Positions 45,183-52,793 of a stretch of DNA of 64,000 bases are shown here, piece after piece. Origin of the DNA: an uncultured Pelagibacteraceae bacterium. Its GTDB lineage: Bacteria > Pseudomonadota > Alphaproteobacteria > Pelagibacterales > AG-422-B15. Every line of letters starts with the position of its first letter. Within the stretch, counting starts at the first letter, position 1. The notes beneath the pieces are model-generated. The model had not been told where the DNA came from. It saw only the letters and a program-made list of their open reading frames with translations, and made no database searches. Position numbers and translations under genes: made by a program. The stretch covers positions 1 to 64,000 of the forward strand of contig CABYZQ010000005.1 in assembly GCA_902523535.1 (NCBI GenBank), given 5' to 3'.

Positions 45183-45617
45183 TTAAGCTACAATTGTCAT
45201 ACTAATTATTCTTCTTATGCCAGGATCATTGTTTTTATAACGATGTTCAAAAATAAAAACTCCTTGCCATGTTCCCAAATCAAGCTTTTTTTCTTTGATA
45301 GGTATATTAATGCTTGTATTTGTTAAAGCTGACTTTATGTGGGCTGGCATATCGTCAGGCCCTTCTTCCTTGTGTGCGTAATTTTCTGACTCAGGGACTA
45401 CACGATCAAAAAAATCTATTATGTCCTTCAGAACATTTGGGTCAGCATTTTCTTGAATAATAAGTGATGCTGAAGTGTGCTTAATAAATAATGTACACAA
45501 ACCTTTTGCTATTCTGTGCTTTGCAATAGCCTGGTTTATTATTTCAGTGATATTATAAAGCCCTTTGCCATCAATAGTTATTTCGAGTTCTTTTTGGATT
45601 AACATTTTAGATATCAA
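45183..45617 (-). CDS. yjbQ: YjbQ family protein (UPF0047)
   Basis: A 144-residue single-domain YjbQ protein. Conserved pieces are KGLCTLFIKHTSASLIIQEN, DDMPAHIKSALTNTS and LGTWQGVFIFEHR, with the histidines that cluster in the trimer's proposed active site. Members show weak thiamine-phosphate synthase activity in vitro, and the real role is unclear. It is convergent with the cytochrome c' gene (2-base gap) and divergent from selO. Confidence 0.92.
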   Translation of the reverse strand: MISKMLIQKELEITIDGKGLYNITEIINQAIAKHRIAKGLCTLFIKHTSASLIIQENADPNVLKDIIDFFDRVVPESENYAHKEEGPDDMPAHIKSALTNTSINIPIKEKKLDLGTWQGVFIFEHRYKNNDPGIRRIISMTIVA

Positions 45618-45647
45618 TAATTAAGAATTTAAATTAAATTTAAAATA

Positions 45648-47111
45648 ATGATAAATCATAATGAGTCATTTTCAAATATTGGATTGAATCTTAAGGCAAC
45701 TTATACCCAATTGCCTGAGATACTTTTCTCTAAATTAATGCCCATAAGTGTTAAAGACCCCAAAACTGTGGTCCTTAATAACGAATTATCTTTTGAGCTA
45801 GGAATAAATTTTTCAGACTTATCCAGTAAAGACCTCTCTAATTTTTTATCTGGTAACACAATACCCAGTGGGATTGGTCCTTTCGCGCAAGCATACGCTG
45901 GTCATCAATTTGGAAATTTTACAATTCTTGGTGATGGAAGAGCTCTAACCATAGGAGAGCAAAGCACTCCTAAAGGCGAAATTTATGACATTCAGTTTAA
46001 AGGATCTGGGAGAACACCATACTCTAGGGGAGGTGATGGAAGAGCGGCTCTTGGTCCTATGCTTCGTGAATATTTAATTAGTGAAGCTATGTTTCATTTA
46101 AATATTCCCACCACAAGAAGTCTTGCTGTTGTTGAGACGGGAGAAAAAGTTTTTAGAGAGACACCTTTAAAAGGAGCTATCCTAACAAGAGTTGCAGCTA
46201 GTCATGTTAGATTTGGTACATTTCAATTCTTAGCAGCTCACAAAGACATTGATGCTATGTCAAAATTACTTGACTACTGCATTAAAAGACACTTCCCAGA
46301 AATTTTAGATAGTTCAAATAAAGTAATTAAATTTATAGAGTTAGTGATGTCAAAACAAATTGATCTAATAGTAAATTGGATGCGGGTTGGATTTGTACAC
46401 GGTGTTATGAATACAGACAATTCAACCATTTATGGAGAAACTATAGACTACGGTCCATGCGCCTTTATGGATCAGTATGATCATAAAGCGGTGTTCAGTT
46501 CTATCGATTTTAAAGGAAGGTACGCCTATGGCAATCAACCTGCGACTATTCATTGGAATTTAATTAGACTTGCTGAAAGCTTGCTTCCTTTAATTGATAA
46601 GGATGAGACAAAATCATTAGAAATTGCCCAGAAAACAATCGACTCTTTCAGTGAAATATTTAACGAAAAATGGCAAATGATGATGAGATCAAAACTTGGA
46701 ATAACTGATAGAAGTAGAGAGGATGAAGTTTTAATTAAGGATTTGCTGACATGGATGCAATCAAAAAAACCAGACTTTACTAATACTTTTTGTAATTTGA
46801 TGGATAGCAATCATGCAAAAGATGAAGATTTTGAAGATAATGATTTTGTGATCTGGAAAAAAAATTGGAAAGAAAGGGTCAATAACAATGATTATCTAAA
46901 TATTATGAAAAAAACTAATCCCATTCTAATTCCTAGAAATTATTTAGTTGAAGAAGCTTTAGCTGAAGCTGAAATAGAAGGCAAATTCTCTAAATTTAAT
47001 GAACTACTTGTAGTTTTGTCAAAGCCATACGAGCAATTAGACATTGATGAAAAATATTCGAAAACTCCTCAAATTCAAGCTGAGCCTTATAAAACTTTCT
47101 GCGGAACATAG
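45648..47111 (+). CDS. selO: Protein adenylyltransferase SelO (YdiU)
   Basis: A 487-residue pseudokinase-fold enzyme that transfers AMP from ATP to protein hydroxyls and is linked to redox stress. Motifs are GDGRALTIGEQ, FKGSGRTPYSRGGDGRAALG, REYLISEAMFHLNIPTTRSL, GVMNTDNSTIYGETIDYGP and FSSIDFKGRYAYGNQP. It ends in FCGT: a cysteine sits where eukaryotic homologues carry selenocysteine. Length is normal. A terminator follows 30 bases later. Confidence 0.95.
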   Translation: MINHNESFSNIGLNLKATYTQLPEILFSKLMPISVKDPKTVVLNNELSFELGINFSDLSSKDLSNFLSGNTIPSGIGPFAQAYAGHQFGNFTILGDGRALTIGEQSTPKGEIYDIQFKGSGRTPYSRGGDGRAALGPMLREYLISEAMFHLNIPTTRSLAVVETGEKVFRETPLKGAILTRVAASHVRFGTFQFLAAHKDIDAMSKLLDYCIKRHFPEILDSSNKVIKFIELVMSKQIDLIVNWMRVGFVHGVMNTDNSTIYGETIDYGPCAFMDQYDHKAVFSSIDFKGRYAYGNQPATIHWNLIRLAESLLPLIDKDETKSLEIAQKTIDSFSEIFNEKWQMMMRSKLGITDRSREDEVLIKDLLTWMQSKKPDFTNTFCNLMDSNHAKDEDFEDNDFVIWKKNWKERVNNNDYLNIMKKTNPILIPRNYLVEEALAEAEIEGKFSKFNELLVVLSKPYEQLDIDEKYSKTPQIQAEPYKTFCGT

Positions 47112-47141
47112 ACAAAAATTGCTATAAATTGTTACAATATC

Positions 47142-47166
47142 GCAAGTAAATAAAATTTGCTTTTTT
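47142..47166 (+). terminator. Intrinsic terminator after selO
   Basis: GCAAGT (47142-47147) pairs with ATTTGC (47155-47160, one G-T pair) around a 7-base A-rich loop, followed by TTTTTT (47161-47166). It lies 30 bases after the selO stop and just before the cold-shock gene promoter. Confidence 0.5.
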
Positions 47167-47184
47167 ATTAGATATCACTATAAG
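47157..47184 (+). promoter_or_regulatory. Putative promoter of the cold-shock gene
   Basis: TTGCTT (47157-47162) and TATAAG (47179-47184) with a 16-base spacer. It predicts a leader of about 70 bases before the cspA-like ATG at 47262. Long leaders are usual for cold-shock genes, where they act as temperature-sensitive structures. Only the consensus match supports this. Confidence 0.35.
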
Positions 47185-47261
47185 ATCGACTTAAAGATTG
47201 AGTGCTTGTTCCTGATTGGACTTGAACTAAGTCTAAATTTAAAAAAAGGAATAAGAATAAT

Positions 47262-47468
47262 ATGGCTACTGGTACTGTTAAATGGTTTAATCCAAAAAAA
47301 GGTTATGGTTTTGTTGCACCTGATGAAGGTGACAAAGACATTTTTGTTCATATCACTGCTGTTCAAGCAGCTGGTATCAACAGATTGGATGAAGGCCAAA
47401 AAATAAGCTACGAAGCTGAAGAAAAAAATGGAAAAGTATCTGCAGTTAATTTGCAGATTTCTGAATAA
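47262..47468 (+). CDS. Cold-shock protein (CspA family)
   Basis: A 68-residue single cold-shock domain. It has [17 protein letters not shown] (RNP1) and DIFVHITAV (RNP2), the aromatic patch that binds single-stranded RNA and DNA. It acts as an RNA chaperone and transcription antiterminator. AAAAGGA before the ATG is a good ribosome site. It is convergent with the winged-helix-like gene, 2 bases between stops. Confidence 0.96.
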   Translation: MATGTVKWFNPKKGYGFVAPDEGDKDIFVHITAVQAAGINRLDEGQKISYEAEEKNGKVSAVNLQISE

Positions 47469-47470
47469 AT

Positions 47471-47848
47471 CTAAGCAGCTTTATAAATCATATCTAGCCA
47501 CATAGTGAATTCGTCTATTAATTCACTTGAGGGCTGGATGATTTTAACTCTTTTATCCTTTGTACTGACTTGAGTTGTAAGTGACCCCTTACTTATTTCA
47601 TCATTAATGAAGTTTATTATGGTGGCTCTTGATGCTAAATCAGCCATGTTTTTTGTTAAATATTCTTTAGTGCATTCAATTTTATTTATATCTTCATCGA
47701 AATGGAATTTCATAATCTCAAAACAAATCCTGATCCCATAAACAGAGCGTCTAAAATGGCTCAATCTTCCAAAGATTTTTTTATCTCCAGCAGAGTCAAA
47801 AACCTTAATTTGCTGATTAACGCCTTTAAAGATGTTTTCTGATTTCAT
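47471..47848 (-). CDS. Hypothetical protein, probable MarR-like winged helix
   Basis: A 125-residue protein of unclear family. Residues about 68-115 (KNMADLASRATIINFINDEI, then KGSLTTQVSTKDKRVKIIQPS) look like a recognition helix followed by a beta wing, as in MarR-type regulators with short DNA-binding domains. The N-terminal half is helical and could dimerise. A regulator role is inferred only. The 136 bases upstream separate it from the plus-strand gene at 47985. Confidence 0.5.
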   Translation of the reverse strand: MKSENIFKGVNQQIKVFDSAGDKKIFGRLSHFRRSVYGIRICFEIMKFHFDEDINKIECTKEYLTKNMADLASRATIINFINDEISKGSLTTQVSTKDKRVKIIQPSSELIDEFTMWLDMIYKAA

Positions 47849-47984
47849 TTTCTTTTTCCTTTATTAAACTTGATAATCATATTATTTTTTATAGATAATA
47901 ATTAACTATAATTGGTTGCCATATTGGCGCTTTTATTCGATCGAGACTAATTGGCTGAAAACATACTAATTATTTGTTTCATAT

Positions 47985-48212
47985 ATGAACAAAGATAACT
48001 CATCTATAATTTGGCAGCTTATTCAAGAAACTGGTGATAATCTAAAAGGTAAACTACCAGCACACCCTAACCATCCGAAAGGTCGAAACCCATACGCTCA
48101 TGTGGCTCTGATGGTCAAAAATCATTTTGGAATGTCATATAAAGATGTTTCTGATGATAAAATAGAGGAATTAAAAGAATACCTAAACTATCTGAGAGAG
48201 AATCCTGAATGA
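47985..48212 (+). CDS. Small hypothetical protein (75 aa)
   Basis: A soluble 75-residue protein. A short N-terminal helix leads to a proline and histidine-rich segment (LPAHPNHPKGRNPYAHVALM) and a helical end (KIEELKEYLNYLRENPE). I recognise it only as a type of small uncharacterised alphaproteobacterial protein. The composition and lack of a signal peptide suggest a cytoplasmic role. It is convergent with the hydroxylase-family gene (4-base gap). Confidence 0.65.
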   Translation: MNKDNSSIIWQLIQETGDNLKGKLPAHPNHPKGRNPYAHVALMVKNHFGMSYKDVSDDKIEELKEYLNYLRENPE

Positions 48213-48216
48213 GTAA

Positions 48217-49047
48217 CTAACTTTTTGGTTTCCACTCTGGCGTACCAAAAAAAGACAAAAGTTTACTTTTAATTCCCTTGGATTTTTTGAAGTCCTTATA
48301 CATTGAATGCCAGAACATAAAGGTAATTTTTAGAGGATTGAAGGTATTAACATTTTCTCGAATTCCATACCTAACTTCTTCTTGTTCCGCTGCATAGGTT
48401 CCAAATAGTTTGTCCCATATAATTAAAAGGTTTCCATAATTTTTATCAATATAAACTTCATTACTGCCATGGTGCACTCTGTGATGCGAGGGCGTGATGA
48501 ATATATATTCAAGAATACCAAGTTTATTAACCCATTTAGTATGAGTTAGTAATCCGTAAAGGGTAGATACTGCGCCTGCTATAGCAGTTATAATTGGATC
48601 AAAACCTATAAGAGGCATTACTGCAAAAAAGGGAACTTTTGTCAAAGGACCAAACCATGCTTGTCTTAGAGCGACTGTGAAATTCATTTCTTCACTTGAG
48701 TGGTGGTTCATATGTACAGCCCATAAAAACCTAATTCTGTGCGAACATCTATGATACCAATAATATATTAGATCGATGACTATAAATGTCATCAACCATA
48801 CTAACCAAGTGGGCAAGAGTTCGTTAATTGTAATAAATTTGTATTGATAGAGAAAAAGGGAGAAAAAGAAAATTGAACTCTTGGTCAAAAGTGAAACTGA
48901 AACATTGCCAAATAATAGGCCAAATCCAGCAAGAGAGTCCTTTAGCTTATAATATCCAAGATTATTTATGGTTGAATATGTCACCTCAGCCGCAATAAGC
49001 GTTAGAACTATAGGTACACCGTACAAATATATATCTAATTCATTCAT
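48217..49047 (-). CDS. Fatty acid hydroxylase / sterol desaturase-family protein
   Basis: A 276-residue integral membrane diiron enzyme. Histidine motifs are HRCSH, HMNHH and HHRVHH, ordered as in the FA_hydroxylase family, within several membrane helices. It uses oxygen to hydroxylate or desaturate a lipid. Sterols are unlikely in such a bacterium, so a fatty acid or hopanoid-type lipid is more plausible. I chose the ATG at 49047; a GTG 27 bases upstream is the longer alternative. It is divergent from the TPR gene. Confidence 0.88.
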   Translation of the reverse strand: MNELDIYLYGVPIVLTLIAAEVTYSTINNLGYYKLKDSLAGFGLLFGNVSVSLLTKSSIFFFSLFLYQYKFITINELLPTWLVWLMTFIVIDLIYYWYHRCSHRIRFLWAVHMNHHSSEEMNFTVALRQAWFGPLTKVPFFAVMPLIGFDPIITAIAGAVSTLYGLLTHTKWVNKLGILEYIFITPSHHRVHHGSNEVYIDKNYGNLLIIWDKLFGTYAAEQEEVRYGIRENVNTFNPLKITFMFWHSMYKDFKKSKGIKSKLLSFFGTPEWKPKS

Positions 49048-49094
49048 ATTTATTTCTATTGAAATATATATCACTAGATTTAAATGATTAAAGT

Positions 49095-49658
49095 ATGAAA
49101 AATATATTTATCCTATTATTTGTGACTTTATGCCTTAATTTTGCAGCATTTGCAAAACAGGATGGTGGTGGTAGCTCCGGTGGTCAAGGAAGTTCAGGAG
49201 GCAGCTCAGGAGGCAGTTCTGGAGGTAGCTCCGGTGGTAGTTCAGGCGGTGAGTCTGATGGAACAGGTTATCAAGGATCAACAGGCTATGATGGTGAGTT
49301 AAAGAGGATATTATTCGAAATTGAAAAAAATGAAAACTATGAAGGAGCTCTTAGAGATCTAGAAGTTTATGTTTACGAAAACCCTCAAAATGCTAATGGG
49401 TGGAGCTTAATAGGTTTCGCAAGCAGAAAGCTTGGTAAGTATGAAGATTCAGAACTTTATTATAGCACTGGATTAGAAATTGATCCAAATCACGATGATA
49501 TTTTAGCATATCAAGGAGAACTGTTTCTTGAAACGGGTAGATACGAAAAAGCACTTCTTAATCTTGAAAAATTAACTGAGATATGCGTTTTTAATTGTGA
49601 TGAGAAAAAAGAATTAAGTGAAGCAATTGCAAAGTATGAAAGTGAAAATAATCTCTAA
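49095..49658 (+). CDS. Secreted Gly/Ser-repeat TPR protein
   Basis: A 187-residue exported protein. A signal peptide (about 1-20, ending AAFA) is followed by a flexible GGSSGG repeat linker (residues 24-52), then two to three TPR-like helical pairs (NPQNANGWSLIGFASRKLGKY, DPNHDDILAYQGELFLETGRY) that usually bind other proteins. A C-x5-C pair near the end may form a disulfide. Function is unknown; a scaffold in the periplasm is a reasonable inference. It is the first gene of a plus-strand envelope cluster. Confidence 0.8.
   Translation: MKNIFILLFVTLCLNFAAFAKQDGGGSSGGQGSSGGSSGGSSGGSSGGSSGGESDGTGYQGSTGYDGELKRILFEIEKNENYEGALRDLEVYVYENPQNANGWSLIGFASRKLGKYEDSELYYSTGLEIDPNHDDILAYQGELFLETGRYEKALLNLEKLTEICVFNCDEKKELSEAIAKYESENNL
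49164..49250 (+). repeat. 12-base tandem repeat encoding Gly-Gly-Ser-Ser
   Basis: Consecutive units of the form GGN GGN AGY TCN (at least four, with degenerate flanks) code for the linker of the TPR protein. Third positions vary between units, so the array is not freshly duplicated, and it is GC-rich against its surroundings. Such arrays can change length by replication slippage. Confidence 0.75.
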
Positions 49659-49710
49659 TAAGTTGATTTCTTCAAAAACCTAATTAAGCTCAAATATTAG
49701 GTAAATTATA

Positions 49711-49929
49711 ATGATTAAGTTTTTAGTATTTTTTGTAATGGGTGCAGCTACTCTGTATTTCATAATACGCGCATTCGTAAACAGTGAACCAGGCAAAGTA
49801 GGAAGATTTTTAAAGGTAATTTTTGTAGCAGCAATTCTTTTTGGAATTATTTATTTTTTATTTAGAGGTAATTTAGGCTTCCTTGCCCCGTTAATAGGTC
49901 TCGCTAGAAGACTGCTGGTTGGGTTTTAA
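49711..49929 (+). CDS. Small two-helix membrane protein (DnaJ-anchor-like)
   Basis: A 72-residue protein with two hydrophobic helices (residues 2-20 and 37-52) and a basic end (GLARRLLVGF). Its layout resembles the membrane anchor that precedes the J-domain in some alphaproteobacterial DnaJ-like proteins, but no J-domain (HPD motif) follows: the frame stops and the next gene starts 3 bases later. Function is unknown. Confidence 0.65.
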   Translation: MIKFLVFFVMGAATLYFIIRAFVNSEPGKVGRFLKVIFVAAILFGIIYFLFRGNLGFLAPLIGLARRLLVGF

Positions 49930-49932
49930 AAG

Positions 49933-51594
49933 ATGGAACAATTGTTTAGGAAAATTTCAATAATCATCTTCTTTTTTATTTCATCGATTATTTTCTTTAC
50001 TTCGTGTGATAATGGTTCTGATCAGTCAGCTGCTTTTACAGGTGTTAGGGTTATAGATAATTCTTATTCTCCACCCGTTGTTCGAATAAATCCTGGTGGT
50101 AAAGTTCGGTTTAATAATTGGGGCAACAACCCTCACAATGTTATTGCTGTTGATGAAAGTTGGGGCTCCCTAGCAGAAATTCCTAAAGGGGATTATCTAG
50201 ATATAAATTATGAAAATGAGGGGTTATATAAATATTTATGCTCATTCCATGCTTCACCAGACGGAAAATGGGGCATGGTTGGTTCTGTTGTTGTAGGTGA
50301 TATAAATTATGAAGATTATACTAACTTTTCAAAAAAAGATGTGGTTTCTAGATTTACAGGGAATGTTAGGCATGTACCTGATAAATACGAAACTATTCAA
50401 GATGCTGTAAACGCTTCAAACCCAGGTGATCTTGTTTTAATCAAACCAGGTATTTATTACGAGGAAGTTGTTGTAAATGTTCCTTCAATCACGATAAGGG
50501 GTTGGGATAGAAATACAACAATCATCGATGGGGAGTTTGAAAGAGGTAATGGCATTTTAGTGGCTGGTGTCGATGGAGTAGTTATAGAAAATCTAACTGC
50601 AAGAAATGCATTACTGAATGGTTTTTATTGGGCGACAGTAAAAGGTTATAGGGGCTCTTATTTAACAGCGTATAATAATGGTGATTATGGTGTATACGCA
50701 TTTGACGCTGTCGACGGGGTTTTAGATCATTCTTATGCATCTGGCTCACCAGATGCAGGTTTTTATATTGGTCAATGTTATCCATGTGATGCAATCGTTC
50801 ATGATGTTATTTCTGAAAATAATGGACTCGGCTATTCAGGAACAAACTCGGGTGGATCTCTATATATTATAAGTTCAGTATTTAAAAATAATAAAGGTGG
50901 ATTAGCGCCCAATACTTTAGACTCGGAACTTTTACCACCTGAAAGAGAAACTTTTATTATTGGTAATCTTATTGAAAACAATAACAACACAGATGCCCCT
51001 GCAACCCAAGCAACTAACTTATCTCTTGGAAATGGAGTAGTTATTGCAGGAGGTAATAACAATATTATTAAAAATAATGTTATAGCCAATCACGATCTTT
51101 ATGGTGTTATTATAACAGCCACTGCAGATGTGAATTACTGGCCTGCGCATGGCAATCGGGTTGAAAGTAATTTGATTATAAATTCTAAAAGGGCTGATAT
51201 CGCATCTAGTGGCCTCTCTAATTTAGGTAACTGTTTTGAAAATAATTATTTCAACACTTCAATTCCACCCGGCTTACAAACACTCAACAAATGCGACTCT
51301 TCTTTCTATCCCTTAAGTGCAGATTTATCGGGTATGTGGTCATCTTTAGCGCGTGTAATTCAGACAAGTGATGGAAACTATGATCAAGGTGATTGGCGTA
51401 CATTTGAAGCACCCACTAACCAACCCAATATGCCCATTATGGATGAATTAATAAGTCTTGATTATAATAAAACATCATTGCCTGTTACAAAAATTTGGAG
51501 CTCAGTTAAGCCTGCAGTTGAGGTTTTTAGTCAATATGATTATGTTTTAGAAGAAATAGAGCTACCACAAGAAGCTAGAAACTATTTGAACTAA
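49933..51594 (+). CDS. Lipoprotein: cupredoxin fused to NosD-like beta-helix
   Basis: A 553-residue protein. The signal ends in a lipobox-like FFTSC (C25). Residues about 35-125 form a cupredoxin with type-1 copper ligands in order: H68 (NNPHN), C103 and H106 (YLCSFHA), M115 (KWGMVG). Residues about 135-450 are a right-handed parallel beta-helix of the NosD/CASH type (YETIQDAVNASNPGDLVLIK, GIYYEEVVVN, then repeated N-rich turns). A copper electron-transfer module joined to a carbohydrate- or copper-chaperone-like scaffold is suggested. The role is not known. Confidence 0.88.
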   Translation: MEQLFRKISIIIFFFISSIIFFTSCDNGSDQSAAFTGVRVIDNSYSPPVVRINPGGKVRFNNWGNNPHNVIAVDESWGSLAEIPKGDYLDINYENEGLYKYLCSFHASPDGKWGMVGSVVVGDINYEDYTNFSKKDVVSRFTGNVRHVPDKYETIQDAVNASNPGDLVLIKPGIYYEEVVVNVPSITIRGWDRNTTIIDGEFERGNGILVAGVDGVVIENLTARNALLNGFYWATVKGYRGSYLTAYNNGDYGVYAFDAVDGVLDHSYASGSPDAGFYIGQCYPCDAIVHDVISENNGLGYSGTNSGGSLYIISSVFKNNKGGLAPNTLDSELLPPERETFIIGNLIENNNNTDAPATQATNLSLGNGVVIAGGNNNIIKNNVIANHDLYGVIITATADVNYWPAHGNRVESNLIINSKRADIASSGLSNLGNCFENNYFNTSIPPGLQTLNKCDSSFYPLSADLSGMWSSLARVIQTSDGNYDQGDWRTFEAPTNQPNMPIMDELISLDYNKTSLPVTKIWSSVKPAVEVFSQYDYVLEEIELPQEARNYLN

Positions 51595-51634
51595 TCCTCT
51601 AATTGTTTAACCTATAATTAGGAGATAATAATAA

Positions 51635-51955
51635 ATGCCTGGAGTTACTTTTTTTCCGTTAGAGGATGTTCCTTTCTTATCGCTCTTCTTTAATTTTTAT
51701 GGATATTACCTTCCAATCTTCTTGTATGCCACTTGGACGGCAACAGCCTTATTTGACTTACACATTGGAAAATATAGAAGTATTCCATCTAAAATAACTT
51801 GGACACTTATTTTAATGTTCATTCCTTTAGTTGGTCCACTTATTTATCATATGTTTGCAGCTAGGGAATTAGATGTTGTTATTAGAGCTACGATGATTTT
51901 TGGAGGTATTGCTGTTATGACAATCGTTTTTCTTTACCTTGGTTTCGCGCTTTAA
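51635..51955 (+). CDS. Small membrane protein with PLDc_N-like domain
   Basis: A 106-residue protein with three hydrophobic helices. The central stretch IPSKITWTLILMFIPLVGPLIYHMF matches the two-helix phospholipase D/nuclease N-terminal motif (PLDc_N) found alone in small membrane proteins; no catalytic HKD motif is present. It lies between the cupredoxin lipoprotein (40 bases) and the NlpC/P60 gene (6 bases). A role in that envelope cluster is inferred from position. Confidence 0.75.
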   Translation: MPGVTFFPLEDVPFLSLFFNFYGYYLPIFLYATWTATALFDLHIGKYRSIPSKITWTLILMFIPLVGPLIYHMFAARELDVVIRATMIFGGIAVMTIVFLYLGFAL

Positions 51956-51961
51956 ATAAAA

Positions 51962-52792
51962 GTGAAGTTCGACTCTCGTATAACGCCTATCAGAAGTAAT
52001 TTAGCTGCTTCTTCATATAAATATATTGTTAAAAGAGCAAAATATTCTAAAGGTACAAAATATACAGTGGCCTGTTCATTTGCACCCTTATATTCAGACA
52101 AAAAATCTAAATTAAGTACCCAACTTTTATTTGGAGAAGAGTGTATTGCTTATGAAGTATCCAAGGATTGGTCTTGGGTCCAATCATTAAGGGATCAATA
52201 TGTTGGATATACACCAACAGCTAATCTATCTAGAAAATTATTTAAGCCCACTCACAAAGTAACATCTCTTCGAACTTACATTTACAAAGAGCCTAATATC
52301 AAAAGTAAAGCCCTGTTTCACTTAAGCTTTAATTCAGTTTTAGAAGTAAAAAAGATTAAAGGAAAATTTTCACTCGTCAATGGAGTTGGCTGGTGTCCGA
52401 CAAGTGATTTATCTGCTATTGAACAGGAAGGTTTCAATAGGGTGGAACATGCAAAGCAGTATTTAAATACTCCTTACTTATGGGGAGGTCGAGACTCTTT
52501 GGGGGTAGACTGCTCGGGACTTATTCAAAATTTAGTACAAATTAATAATAAAATCTTTCCAAGAGATACTGATATGCAAGAAATTTTCATAACCAAAGAG
52601 ATTATGCATGAAAAAAAACTTAAGGCAGGAGATCTAATTTTTTGGGATGGCCATGTAGCTATGATGATTGATAATAAGAATATCATCCATGCTAATGCTT
52701 ATCACATGAAAACAGCAACAGAGTTATTAAGCGCTGCTAAAAAAAGAATATTCAAAACAAATGGAAAAATAAAAAAAATGGGAAGACTTTAG
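51962..52792 (+). CDS. NlpC/P60 cell-wall hydrolase with SH3 domains (GTG start)
   Basis: A 276-residue protein with two SH3b-like segments (about 30-85 and 90-150) and a C-terminal NlpC/P60 peptidase. The catalytic Cys is in GVDCSGLIQNL, the His in FWDGHVAMMID, and a third polar residue in IIHANAYH. It resembles the dipeptidyl-peptidase VI group that cleaves gamma-D-Glu-diamino-acid bonds of peptidoglycan peptides. No signal peptide is evident, suggesting cytoplasmic recycling of muropeptides, next to an AmpG-like importer. The start is GTG at 51962. Confidence 0.9.
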   Translation: MKFDSRITPIRSNLAASSYKYIVKRAKYSKGTKYTVACSFAPLYSDKKSKLSTQLLFGEECIAYEVSKDWSWVQSLRDQYVGYTPTANLSRKLFKPTHKVTSLRTYIYKEPNIKSKALFHLSFNSVLEVKKIKGKFSLVNGVGWCPTSDLSAIEQEGFNRVEHAKQYLNTPYLWGGRDSLGVDCSGLIQNLVQINNKIFPRDTDMQEIFITKEIMHEKKLKAGDLIFWDGHVAMMIDNKNIIHANAYHMKTATELLSAAKKRIFKTNGKIKKMGRL

Positions 52793-52793
52793 A

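Noticed and set aside
45648-47111. Selenocysteine at the end of SelO
   Set aside because: The C terminus reads FCGT with an ordinary Cys codon (TGC), and there is no in-frame TGA with a downstream SECIS-like hairpin.
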